A DNA stretch of 64,000 bases from Membranipora membranacea (Eukaryota > Bryozoa > Gymnolaemata > Cheilostomatida > Membraniporidae). Positions 49,450-61,738 of this stretch are shown here, one piece after another. How positions within the stretch are numbered: position 1 is the stretch's first letter; each line of letters starts with the position of its first letter. A program made the translations under genes and the position numbers. The notes beneath the pieces were generated by a model. The model was not told the origin of the DNA, ran no database searches, and saw nothing but the letters and a program-made list of their open reading frames with translations. The DNA is taken from positions 26,226,001-26,290,000 of the forward strand of contig OU612065.1 of assembly GCA_914767715.1 (NCBI GenBank), in the 5' to 3' direction.

Positions 49450-51450
49450 TCTAGCACTCTCTTACTTCATTAATAAATTATACTACCATTAATTATTTGC
49501 AGGATGAGGCAATTATCCTTTCTGCTGGTGATAACGATCATGGTGGGTGCGTGCGTCTTACCTGCAAAAAGTTGTCAGCAAGGATATTTCTTCTACAACC
49601 AATTGACAGAAGGTCACATTCCACATGACGCTCATATGGATTGTTACAGATTCTACAAACATTATTTCTGCTGCAGATGGCATCTAGCACCTTTTGATTC
49701 TGGACTCATATAAAAAATTGATTGTTTCATATATTATAAATTCCAGTAAACTTCTGTCACACATAATACATATGCTGCATAAATGAATCACTGTTATGTA
49801 ACACCCAAGTGCAGGAAACCTACTGATATGGACTAAATATATTATATTTTGTGTACCTCTCTGTGATCAAACCATGCTTAATTTCGGAGTAAAAGATGAT
49901 CGTGCCAAGTAATTAAAGATACATTAGTGTTTACCCAACACAGGGGACAAACATTTCTTTCTCATGCTTATGAACATCAGTGAATAATCACAGGGTAAGG
50001 ATATGATTGCGAGGCGCTGCTTTGTTTCATATCTAAATTATTCTCTTTATTTTATTTCGCACATGATATATATACCACATGAGTGAGTCATTGTTGTGTA
50101 ACTCCTTAGTAAAGGAGGCAACGTTAAATTTTTTGAACTTAGCACTAGACCTGCATGCAATTTCCTTTTTTTTTCATCACTTTATTGTCATCAACATCAT
50201 CTTGAAAAGATGTTTTACATGATGTGACATAAAATAAAGGAAAAAATAAGTGTATTAAAAATTATACAGATTGGTATATATGTTTGATGAGCATTGTTTT
50301 AAAGTGTTTAAACTTGTCAACTGATCTGATATGGTAAGGTAAGCCATTGAATTTGCTTGCAACTACATGATTTAGGTTGTCAAAAGGTACTTTTATAAGT
50401 TTATCATGCTTGCTGTGAACTGATATTTAATCAGATCATTTATGTGACTTTTTTTTTATATTTTCTCAGATTCACACCACTAAATAAAAGAACAAGACTG
50501 TGTTTGTGAAAATCTAAGTTTCTTTCAATTAACCACATTTTAATAATTACCAAACTCACTGTGGGTTACCAATATTTACAAAATAAATTACAAAATAAAC
50601 TGCTTGAAGTGCTGTAAGAAAGCTCATAATCCTTATGGCAAATTCATCTCAGGTACAATAAAATAGTGCAGCTTAGCGCTGAAAATCAAGAGCCAATGCA
50701 TAAAGTCCAATAGATAAATTTTATCATAATAGCGTCTACCTGTCAGTTAAAACAAAGCGACAGTGCTGCCGGTGGAGGACAACTTATTGACCTGCCAAGT
50801 AAACGGCTGCCGAAAAATTCCAGGCTCCTATACATAAAAAAAGTATGGGTTAGATTTTGCCTGATTGAGAGAGATGTTGCACCTAAAACCATATGTTGGG
50901 CAGAAAAGTTCTCTATTGAACCCTGAAACCAGAGAGAGTGTTCCACCCTCCCTGCTGAAGCTGGTTTGAAATTAATGCTATGCATGAATTCAGTGCACTG
51001 AAATACGTATTGTGCATAGTAGAAAGAGGATGCGGCAATCAATTCTATTGATTCCTAGCAAGAGTCAGCAGCCAGCTAACTGGTAGCTACTATTGCTAGC
51101 TAAAGTCTCTCAGACGTTCTGGCCGCAGTTCTGAGATATGAACCAGAGGTGAACTCCCTAGCAAACCCTAGCAATATAACATTAAACATTAAACACTCTT
51201 TCTACCAGGAACCAAAAAATTGCCTTAGGTTATCAATCTTCATCGCATTGTCACTAGAAATTCCCATCTGTGATTTGTACAAAAAGAAGGAATAACATAT
51301 GGCACAGGTAAGGCTTTGTGAACTTATTGACTATAGCATCCATCCAGGTGCAAACAACAGCATCCCTACCAGTAAATCTTATTTTATAACATCCATGCGA
51401 TACACTGTTCACTTTTTTTCCCAGTGTAGGTCTCATGCATACAGGTATGC
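49450..51450 (+). repeat. Left arm of an inverted duplication carrying peptide gene 1
   Basis: This segment matches 56200-57700 in inverted orientation. Matched parts include the peptide gene and its acceptor, ACTGACAGGTAGA-type sequence near 50735, the block CAGTGCACTGAAATACGTAT to GGTAGCTAC near 50990-51090, and CATCCAGGTGCAAACAACAG at about 51341. Identity is moderate, so the duplication is not recent. Confidence 0.7.
49503..49713 (+). CDS. Small secreted cysteine-rich peptide, copy 1
   Basis: A 69-residue frame directly after a splice acceptor (TTTGCAG|G ATG), so an untranslated first exon lies upstream. The signal peptide MRQLSFLLVITIMVGACVLP ends near AKS|C. The predicted mature part has C-x22-C-x8-CC with GYFFYNQLTEGH and CYRFYKHYFCC. 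A divergent copy on the other strand at 57455-57656 conserves the signal start MRQL.FLL, VLPAKSC, GYFF.N..T.GH, CYR and the CC pair. Four mature Cys allow two disulfides. I do not know this family. A secreted defence, signalling or structural peptide is inferred from size and charge only. Confidence 0.7.
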
Positions 51451-52109
51451 GCTGAACTGAACAACTTTACCTATAATCACAATTTCAATTCAAAAACTAT
51501 TTCAATGCCGGTACCTAATTGAGTAGACAATGGAAGGGAACCCTGGAATACCAAAAGATTTTGAAGTGTTCTCTGATTACGAGCTTTGATGTCATCGATG
51601 ATGGAACGATGCCAGCCTACTAGTGATAATTGCCAGGTAAATTTAGATTATACAAGGACCCTCAGGGAGAGAAAGGATTTTAGTTATACTGCCTGGCTGA
51701 GCTTGACATTTTTGTGTAGTAGGCATCAGAAATAGATATCGGAGTTATCGGAGTTTTGATATCTCTTATTCACATTTTCTACGTATAGTGAATAATAAAT
51801 CACATCCTCTTTTTAGTGAACTACTTTTCAACAAGAATTCCAGAACATCTTCTCGAGCTATACAAATTTTTCGGCCAAAGCTCTGCAGGACTGAAAGGCG
51901 GAGAAAAGGCTTTTTTAATTTTTTCATGACCTATCATGACAACGGTCTAGTATATAAACAATTTTTAGTGTGTTGTTTTTACTATGCCATACCATCGCTC
52001 GCATTCTTTACCATCTGTCATGATGATTGAATGAATACAAATCAAATCAAATAAAAGAAAATCAAAGTTACATATCATACATGACAATTTTTGAGATAGA
52101 ACTGAAGGT

Positions 52110-52990
52110 AGATTCGAACACTTGTTGATTAGATTGAGAGCTGTGCTATCAGAGAGACAATGAAAGTGTTCCCCTAAAGAAAAACCTCATGTGAAAGATC
52201 AAAGTGCCCCACCGATCAAATGCCTGTTTTCAGTTTAGCTGTCCCTCTTTAGGGGCAGCCTGACTTCGTTTTTGTCATAAACAGGCAAAGGAAGGATAGT
52301 AGCATGGTAATAATAACCTTCTTGATCTTGTACAGGGTCGTTGTTCTTTGCTGGCAACTTGGCAGTTTAAGGTGTAATATACCATCATCAGGCGCAAGAT
52401 GTCCACATCAGGTTTGAAGGAGAACATTATTCATGTTGCAAAATAGTAAAATTAAGCTTCAAAATTCTTCAAGGCACTAAAATAATACTGATTTTTACAA
52501 AACCATAAATTATTACAACATAACAGCAGCCGCAATGTCCATTATGGCTATAATATTTATTACTGTTATTGTGGCCTTGCTCATGTCTTAATTTTAAGTT
52601 TGCCAAGCAGCCACTCAAAATAAAGATTAATGTTGACTTTATACGCTTGATCTTTATCTAAAATTACACGATAAACACCTGATTGGTTGGTAGAGAACCC
52701 ATGAAATTGATGTTGATGGAAGTTTTATAAACTAAGAATGAGTTATTTAAAAATTCAAAAATAAATGCACTACCAAGGAAGTTTTTGAAGTGTTTACCCT
52801 GCACCGAAATCCAATTATAAATGATAATATACTGTCTCCGCCAAAAAGTAAACAATATACTTAGTATTTCACACAATATTTTTTGAATGTACCCAATTCA
52901 CTTCTGAAAGTGGAAAATGTCTTGCACAAAAGTTGATCACCGCTTTGCACATCTTACAGGCTTAAGGTCATGCCTCGCAAATTTTTTTTT
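52110..52990 (+). repeat. Repeat A of a family of about 1 kb
   Basis: It shares ordered blocks with 54400-55560: ctgtg.tatcag, ctttag/ctaag gggcagcc, ggtcgttgtt, catcaggtttgaa, tgattggttg.agagaacc, gttgatcaccgctt. It is also related to 59340-60250 in inverse orientation. No coding. Confidence 0.55.
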
Positions 52991-54399
52991 GAGGTTTCTC
53001 AAGCTACATGATCAAAGAAGTCTAAACCCAAAATTTGGCGACGTTACGCCATGACGTGATGTCATGACGCAACACTGAATTTCAGCAACATGTCAAAACC
53101 TATTGTCACTAACGTCAATATTGAAAGACATTGCAAATTCTTGGAGCAAAAAATGCAGTTAATACATAAAGACTACCCTTATATCATCCAGCCATAACAA
53201 CAATAATGTTCAATGCTTGATTTGACTTGAAAAAAATCGGCATTCAAATTCACATACTGATAGCTAAACCATAAGTGTTGACAATGCTATAAAGAAAGTG
53301 AGCTGTGTCAATTGCTGTCCAAGGTGGAGAAATGTGATTACCCTAGTGCCCTCACTAGCCCAGTGCTGACCAGTATGGATGAAAAAAAATTGATGTGCCA
53401 GTTGGAAATTTTGAATTTTCTTACTCCTAAACTAGTCAAATTTTTGACTAAAATGCCCCTTTGCTGTACAAAACGAGAAGTATAAATACGTGAAAACAGT
53501 ACTGAGACCGCAATATTTTTCCTGCTAGGGGCATCCTCCAAAGCCTTGGTGAGGGCACTACGCGTTTATTTTGAACCAAATAAAATTTTCGTGTTGGAGA
53601 AAGGATATAATAAAAATGCCCATCATGCAGTTTTCCAGAGGCAGGCTGTAAACTCAATATTCTTTTTTAAAATATAATATTGAGTGAACAATTGCATGGG
53701 AACTCCCTACAAACATATCCTTTTTGTATATTCCCAAGTTCCATATCAAAATCTCTACTCGAATTGAAATAAATGCCTTATGAATACAGAGGAAAATCCA
53801 ACCATTTATGGTTTTTTGCCTGATATATTTCTGCACCAGATTTGGCGTAGTGATATAAGTTTCTAAAATCCAGTCATTTTGGTGCATTTTACAACAGTTC
53901 ACAAGCTGGCTTATTAATTCCTGTCTGTTATTATAGAACTTTCCTTCTCTAGTACTTGAAATTCATGTCAAGGCTTGTTCCTAGGATTAATTATCACAAA
54001 TAAATTTTATTGGGACTACTTTGCGCTGCCAATCCTGGCTTGGTACGATAAATGGTTGTGAGGCGTCTGAGCCAGATGCTCCCAGTTACCGACAGCTCCT
54101 ATTCTTTTGCATGGGCAGCGGTGGCTTAAATTTTATAAATTGCCATCACATACATTAGAAATTAAATTAAAGACAATTGAGGGTTTGGAAATTGCTAAAC
54201 AAGGAATAGCTTCAATTAGAATGAAAAATTAAGGAAATCGGACCAGTAGTTCTCAAGTTAGTATCCTAGGCGAGGCATGACCTTAAGCAACAAACTTAAT
54301 CTATACATGATCATAGGCTTCACCTGGACTGTTCTATGTAAGCAATGATAACCAGGGTTACTTAACAAACAATTTAATAGATACATCTGGAGATAGACG

Positions 54400-55560
54400 A
54401 CATCACTTGTTGTTTAGAATGACAGCTGTGTTATCAGACAGAAGCTGAACATGATCTCCTATAGACAGTTTTTTCAACTTGCTGCACACACAGTTTAGGA
54501 GATCCGTTATGGCCTGACCTCTAGGATGCATCACACCCTCAATACAAGAGGGCCCTAAGGGTAGCCCGACCTTTTTTAATTTTGTCGTAAATATTCTCTT
54601 TTTGACCTCGTATAAGGTCGTTGTTGTTATCTTTGCTAACAGTTCGGCAAATCAAGGTGATTATGCTAACCTCATGCGCCAGATTTTCTCATCAGGTTTG
54701 AACACTGATATATAATATATTTATTAGGGGGGCCATATCTGACCCTTAATAAATGTACAGTTATTTATGTGTATACTTGCTGGACCGCCAATCTGTGATT
54801 GGTCTACAATTTTAGAAACGATATAAAGCAGAACCTGGTAAACTTTTGTCAAGCAGCTTGCATGAGTTTATGAAGGTTGTTAATGGGACGTAATTCTTTG
54901 CAAAACATAAAAGCTGCCAGATATTCAGTTTGGATCCAATTACCCACACAAAGTTACATATTGATGGCATATCTCCACAAATAGCCATGTTATGTATTTA
55001 CCACTGATCAATAAATTCATATCAATGGGTTTGAAGTAAAAAATTATTCATGTTGCAATAGATTTAAAGTGAGCATCAAAATTCCTAAAGGCTCTAAATA
55101 TTGTCTGGTATAGCTTCCAAAATGTCTATAATTGCTACCTTATTTTTTGCTGTTATTATGGCCTTAATGATGTCGGCAATTTCCATTGCTCTAAAGTTAT
55201 AGAAAAGCCCCTGATTGGTTGACAGAGAACCTGTCAACTGATTCTAAATTGCTGTCGTTTGAAATCTTACAAACTAAGGATGTAACATTTAAAATTCTGA
55301 TTAAATGCTTTGGCAGAAGCTATTGATGTGGTTGCCCAGCCCTGCAGTAAGAATCATTTATTGTATAACTTGGCAGTAAATTAAAGCTTAATGCTCAATT
55401 ATACAGATTCTGCCAAAAAAGCGAAACATATTATTAAACATTCTCCATCAAATTAATTTCAGAAAGCAAAAAATGACAGACATTAGAGGCAGAGTCTTGC
55501 CATGAAATGTTGATCACCGCTTGGCAAACCTTAAGCCATGATTTATAGCAAAATTGGATG
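54400..55560 (+). repeat. Repeat B of the same family
   Basis: The most extensive copy. Blocks ataaggtcgttgttgt, tttctcatcaggtttgaaca, atatcaatgggtttgaagta and ctgccagatattcagtttgg appear inverted in 59340-60250 in the same relative order. Together B and its inverted partner bracket the minus-strand peptide gene symmetrically (centre about 57.3 kb). Confidence 0.65.
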
Positions 55561-56151
55561 ATTTGAATTATTCAATTTTTCTCAGGTAGAGAAATGAGGC
55601 TGTTTGGTTGTCTTTCACTAACCTTGGATACTGATAACCTTACTTGCTTCTTGACTGGCATACAAGCTGCTTGATTAGGATACCCGTGTTTGAGGTATTT
55701 GATCCCTCTGTGCTTGTTATTCATGACATCACATATCTAATATATCAGTATTGGCCATTCTCGATTTCAGAAAAGTTATTTTGAGTGTAAGATATCTTTG
55801 GGTCGCAATAGTGATATTAAAGTAACCAAGACAACCCATTTTGACGCGTATGCTAGAAGATAGAACTGAATGTTATGCTAGCGATTGCTTGATACTTGGA
55901 GGGAGAAAAGGTATCTATGTATTATCTGTGTTTATCCCCCCCCCTGAGATATCTGGCTCTATTATGGTAGTAAGGCTAAAGTTGTGTCAGGAAATGCAAT
56001 GTGTATGACGCTTAATCAATGCACGATGGCTCCTTATCTGGGAATGTACTGTTACTAAACCACCTTGATACCAATTTTTTGGAAAAATGGTAGTGATAGT
56101 AGTATATGGAAATAAAACTGTGTTTAACTAAATATCATAAACTTGCTTTGA

Positions 56152-56243
56152 CGGTGCGGTGCGGTGCGGTGCGGTGCGGTGCGGTGCGGTGCGGTGCGGT
56201 GCGGTGCGGTGCGGTGCGGTGCGGTGCGGTGCGGTGCGGTGCC
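56152..56243 (+). repeat. Pure pentanucleotide array (CGGTG)n, about 18 units
   Basis: Ninety-two bases of uninterrupted CGGTG. It sits inside the right arm of the inverted duplication. The equivalent place in the left arm (about 51355) has no array, so it arose by expansion after the duplication. Confidence 0.92.
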
Positions 56244-57700
56244 AGGGATGCTGTTTCTTGCATCTGGATGTATGCTATAGTCAATCCGGTTCACAAAGCC
56301 TTACTTGTGCCATATATTAATCCTAGTTTTGTACATTCATATTACAGAGGAGAAAATCTAGTGACAATGTGATGATAATTTATAACCTGGAGCATGATAT
56401 TTTATGGTTGCTGGTAGAAAGGGCTGTGTATAATGATTTATGTTATATTGCTAGGGTTTGCCAGGGTTTGCTCTTTTGTACTCTGTACACAAGAAGACAA
56501 CAGGTTTTAGTGTCCACTTCAATTGTGATGCCTTCTCCTCTGCCACTTGTCTCAGAACTAGAGCCGGAATACAAGTCCAAGAGACTTTAGTTAGCAATGG
56601 TAGCTACCAATTCGCTGGCTGCCTAATTAGCGCCTCTTGATAGGCATCAATAGAATTGATTGCCGCTCTCTCCTTTTACTATATGCAATACGTTTTTCAG
56701 TGCACTGCAATCATCAATAGCATATATTTTAGGCCATTGTTAGGGTTCAATAGAGAACTTTTTTAGGTGCAATATTGTGTATGCTTGGTCTGGATAAAAT
56801 TGAGTCCATCAGCCTTCTAGCTGTCTGCTCTGTCTCAATCTGGCAAAATTTATCCCATATTTGTGTATGTATAGAAGCCTGGAAACTGATTCTGAGGGTT
56901 TTTGGCAGCACTATGTATATTGTTTTAACTGACAGGTAGATGAATATTTCTGATGGACTTGCATTGCAATGCATTGACACTGGATTATTAATGCTATAAG
57001 CTGAATTTAGTAATTTAATGTACCTGAGTCGAGTTTGTCGTAGGGCATCACAAGTTTTCTTACAGCACTGTTTATTTTAAACTTAAACTTAAGACATACT
57101 TTAAAATAATGGGTAAAGAAGATTAAAGCTTTGTTTTCTATAATCACAATCGTTACTTTTTATTTCATCATACAGATCTGAGTAGATATTGAAAAAGAGA
57201 ACAAATTAATTCAAAGATCGGTTTAGTCTGAGTTTTCAGCAGTATAGTGCCTTGCAAAACTTTATTCTAGTGCATAGTTCAGAAAGTGTAGCATGCTTTG
57301 CTACTTTTAGATTTTACATTAAAATGATAAACTTATTCAGTATATATTATCATGTTTGAAAATAAAAATGAAATATAGTATCACTGGAACATACAAAATT
57401 GAGGGACGCTTCTATTTTAGGAACCACATGCTATCATTCATTGCGAGTCAAAAATCAGAGGGAAAAAGATATCATTGCTGCTTTTTTGCAGCAGTGCCAT
57501 TGTTTCCAGTAACGGTAGCATTTGTATGGGGGAGAAGCAAGATGACCGCCTGTATATGTGTTATGGAAAAAATATCCTGTCGCACAACTCTTTGCAGGTA
57601 GGACACAAAGACACACAATAAAAGCAGCCAGCAGTAGAAAGTTTAGTTGTCTCATCCTGCAAGTAAAAACATGCTCTTGTTACCTAATAAATAATGAAGT
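56200..57700 (-). repeat. Right arm of the inverted duplication carrying peptide gene 2
   Basis: Inverted counterpart of 49450-51450; see the matched blocks there. Local landmarks are caatagaattgattgccg at about 56648 and tttttcagtgcactgcaatc at about 56692. Confidence 0.7.
57455..57656 (-). CDS. Small secreted cysteine-rich peptide, copy 2
   Basis: A 66-residue minus-strand frame starting one base after acceptor TACTTGCAG. The signal peptide MRQLNFLLLAAFIVCLCVLP is followed by AKSC. The mature part has C-x21-C-x8-CC with GYFFHNTYTGGH and CYRYWKQWHCCKK. Compared with copy 1 at 49503-49713 the signal peptide and the Cys frame are conserved while many surface positions differ. The 3' end after CCKK is hydrophobic and short. 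A TATA box and an untranslated first exon are visible upstream (58204-58300), so this copy looks transcribable. Family and role are unknown. Confidence 0.7.
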
Positions 57701-58203
57701 AATAATTGTATAAGGTAATCTCGGGCTTTTGTTATAAATCTGGCGATTGCCACATGTGATAATCAAGATCCCATGATAACCCACACACTATGAATACTGT
57801 TGGCTGATAACCTGCCTGGAAATTATTTGCAACAATAGGTCAAGGGAAAACCTTGGTCAAGTATGAGAATGGCTTGCAAAAGGTATGATATTTTGGATTT
57901 TTGCTGTATATTGCACAAGACAAGCAACAGAACGATATCATTGTGAAGGAGAGTAATTTAAGAGTTTTAGAACTACAGCTCTTGGTGGGTTCAGAGCATC
58001 AACTAATCAGAATTTTACCCATTAAAGGCAACCAAAACTCAAGGTGAAATATCTTGCAGTAGTCCATCCATTTATCTAAATGACTTTCTGTATAAATATA
58101 TCATTTTGTTTACCTCAACAAGATGCAAGGCAATGTGAAGTAATACACTGTACATACTGTCATATAAAATAAGAAATGTTAAAATGTAAAGAAATTATCT
58201 TAC

Positions 58204-58268
58204 ATGTAGAGCGTTGAAGAAAATGTGAAATTCAAGCGATGTGCTACAAGGGAAGCAGACTCAGGTAT
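58204..58268 (-). promoter_or_regulatory. Untranslated first exon of peptide gene 2
   Basis: About 30 bases after the TATA box, minus-strand sequence runs to CTCTACAT|GTAAGATAA, a good donor. The 547-base intron then ends at the acceptor just before the coding exon at 57656. There is no ATG in this short exon's readable part, in agreement with a 5' UTR role. Confidence 0.5.
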
Positions 58269-58290
58269 AACACCAGGGTAATCTCTCACT

Positions 58291-58300
58291 ACTTTTTATA
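58291..58300 (-). promoter_or_regulatory. TATA box of peptide gene 2
   Basis: Minus-strand TATAAAAAGT, spaced correctly for a start of transcription near 58268. Confidence 0.5.
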
Positions 58301-58309
58301 GCTACCGAG

Positions 58310-59339
58310 ATAATATAATCAGAGCAATTTGAAACTGAAATAATTTCATGGGCCATTAACTTGGGTATTGTGAATTGTTTTCTCCGTTATTTTCAGCTTT
58401 AGATTGGTTTTCCTTTAACCAATAGAGTGAAAGTCTTCAAATATCATGGGTCCACATAAGAACTTATATTGGAAAATTTAATATTTTTAATGCCAACTTA
58501 ATAATTGGTGCTTATTCTATATATCCAGTGCCAACCATCTGTGAATGCCAAGAACCTCATTGATCATGCTTCATATAAATGGCCAAATTACAAGGCTAAT
58601 GATCAGGTTAAAGTAGGAAAACTTAATTTTCTTCGAGCAGAACACCTAGTATAACATTATTATGTAGAGCCTATTGCCAGCAACTTGCAATACAGCAGTG
58701 GCCAACACGATAGGCCAGAATGCTTTACCGAGGCCCCAAAATAACAATAAAATGGGTGGTATCACCTTAATTTTCAAGAAAGTTCATGATTTATAATAGA
58801 TTTGTACCCAATTATTTCATACCAACAGGCTTCTAGATAGGAACCTTTCAGCAGGGTCAACCTTACTGATTTCCCATGATTATACATTGCTTTCTTTGTC
58901 AGCGTTTTAGCATGAATGAACAAGTTGTCTCACTCAGGAAGCAGAAAAAAAAGAATAAATATACATAAAATACATTCCTCTGGCTCAGAATGTAGCTAGC
59001 AAAACCATTGATTTATTTATATCCACAGTTTGTGTGACATATCCCTGTCAAAATTGGTTTAAAAAAAAACGGTTTATACTACAAAAAATCAAAATCACTT
59101 TCCCATAGCTGGTGTTCTAGAATAAGCAGAACCCTTAGATCTGTTGTGTTCATAAACACGCAGCATGCATGTCAGTCTATGAGCATGTAAGGTTATCGGT
59201 ATCCAAGGTTAGTTAAAGACAACCAATCAGGCTAATATCCTACCAAGGAAAAATCCAATAATTCTAACCGTCCATCTTTTCTATATAAATCCTTACTCAA
59301 AACAGTTTGGTAGCTGGCCAGGAAAAACACTACTATGAT
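58310..59339. other. Intergenic stretch upstream of peptide gene 2
   Basis: AT-rich with no coding sequence or recognised repeat. Confidence 0.4.
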
Positions 59340-60250
59340 AATGTGATGATTTAGGTCACTGCTTTGGGCTGTGAGATTTGCAAACTGGTGATCAACATTC
59401 TATGGTTCTCTGTATTAACCAACCAGTAGGCTTTTTTTAATTTTAGACAAGGATCAAGAAGTTAAGTTCACCGTTAGTCTTTCTTTTGAGTTGCCGTTTA
59501 ACCGATGAAAATTGCCGACATCATCAAGGCCGACATCATCAATAAATATGATAGCCATTGAAGACATTTTAGAGCCATAACAGACGATATTTAGAGCCTT
59601 GGGACTTTTGATGCTCATTTTAAATCTATTGCAACATAGATCATGTTTTACTTCAAACCCATTGATATGAATTTATGGATCAGTGGTAAATACATTATAT
59701 GGTTATTTGTTGAGATATGCCATCAGTATTCAACTTGGTGTGAGTAATTGGATCAAACTTGATATCTGGCAGCTTTTATGTTATGCAAAGAATGACGTCC
59801 CAGTAACAACCTTCAAAAACTCAAGAAAGCTGCTGGACAAAAGTTTACAAGGTTCAGCTTTATTACGTTTCTAAACTTGTAGACCAATCAAAGATGAGTG
59901 GCCCAGCAAGCATACACTCATAAATAGCCATATTATGCTTATTCAAGGTCAGATATGTTCCCCTAATCCATATATCATATATCAGTGTTCAAACCCGATG
60001 AGAAAATCTGGTGCATGAGGTTAGCATATTATACCTTGAACTGCTGCACTGCTAGCAAAGACAATCACAACAACGACCTTATACAAGGTCTAACAGAGAA
60101 TATTTACCAGATGCCATTCTTCCTTAGCCTGTTTACTACAAAACAAGGGTCGACCTGCCCTTAGGGCCCTTCTGTACTGAGGGTGGGATGCATCCTAGAC
60201 ACAGGCCTTCTATAGTTGGTGCAAGTCCAGTGGTAAAGTGCCCCAGTGGT
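59340..60250 (-). repeat. Repeat C, inverted copy of repeats A and B
   Basis: On the minus strand it shows ggatgcatcccaccctcagt, gggccctaagggcagg, ccttgtataaggtcgttgtt, ctcatgcaccagattttctc and aaagctgccagatatc-type blocks in the same order as 54400-55560. It ends near a TGGTCGAACC motif also related to the start of repeat A. Confidence 0.65.
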
Positions 60251-61738
60251 CGAACCCTTTTCTCTCTCCAAGTTAATGAAATATTTGGCTAAAATCAAAA
60301 TTCAAACTCTCACATTCCATCAGTAGCATATTTTCAACAAAAATATCGCTTGAGTTTGGGTTCCATGGCTTTGGTTTTGTTTTAATTACAAAGTAACTTA
60401 TCTGCAATAGAACAAGCCATGGTAAACATCCTACCTGCAGATATTTCCGCATGATTATAACTTTGTTAAACATTATTTATAAAAACCTCATGACAATATA
60501 ATAGCTGTGTCTGTGACAAGTTAAGATTTAGATCGGCATATAGCATTATCATAAGCTGCAACCATACAAGGATGTTCTTCGTTATACTAGGTCCAAGCAG
60601 GATATTGAGAGATAAATAATTATGGGTGCTTGTCTCAAATGTCTCAATTTGATTTATTTGAGTTGTTTTTTGTGTGCTGCAAGAATTCGTGACAAGAGCG
60701 ACTGCCAAGCATCCATTGTAGGCATGTAGGACTAATAAGCATCAACAACTGCCAAATGAAAAGTGTATAATAATTATGTGTGCAATGTCCTATCTACCTG
60801 AATTTAGTGGATGAAATTGAACTGGCTGATGAGAAATATTGGACAGTCATGTGCGAATTATCAGATCATGTCTGCCCGTGATCGTCTCACTTTTGCCCGT
60901 GCTTGTCCTCTTAAAATGTTTGATAATCTCATGTTTTCCATACAATATAATATATATATATACTTATCATGGCTATTAGTCCTTGATGTTATTATCTATT
61001 GTCTAAACATTCAATCGATGTTATAGGCTGAACAAGAATTATTTGTCAGATAGTACATGGAGTAAAGACCTGGCTACACACTCTGTGTTTTTCACCAGAC
61101 GGGGTTACGGCCAGATGCTTAGGATAGCTAGGTTAGATTGGATGAACACAAACAGCACTACTCAAATGGTTTATTAGATGTCCAGTCATACTAATAGGTC
61201 AATCCACAAGCCTCATAACTGATATCAAAAACATCAGACAGGAATGTTGCTAAGATCATAAGGCTCCTGCCCCCAACTGGCGGACCCTGATCGGGGGGGG
61301 GGGGGGGGAGATCAGAATACCCTATCATCATGCACTACTGGAACAATAACTCTAAAGTTTTATCCTTTTATATTTTGGCCGTCACTAAAAATATTATTTT
61401 TTATCATGTCAATTATTGCTACACAATCAAATGGCTGCACTTTTACAAATTGCTTTATACTTTTTTTTACGCAATGCGTGAAATAGACTTCAGGTATAAA
61501 GAACAGATTTCATTCATGGCAATAAAAGTTTTGCCGAAGAATAGGAAGCCGACGGGTTGGTGAATGCCGATTCACCCCAGTTGTGACTGTTTGAATTTTG
61601 GGTGATGGTTAGTCACATGCTCCAAGATTAGTCTCCAAACGTAAACAGAAATCTCCAGATCGTGAGGATGATCAGTCTAAATCCGTGATACAAGGGCAAG
61701 ATAAAGGGGAAAAGTTCGCCATAAAATCTTAAGGCTGT
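60251..61738. other. Intergenic stretch, no gene seen
   Basis: Short open frames only. It contains a poly-G run (61294-61311) and an AT dinucleotide tract at about 60950. Confidence 0.4.

Noticed and set aside
56106-56372. Open frame of 88 codons on the plus strand
   Set aside because: Most of it is translation of the CGGTG array; there is no independent evidence of coding.
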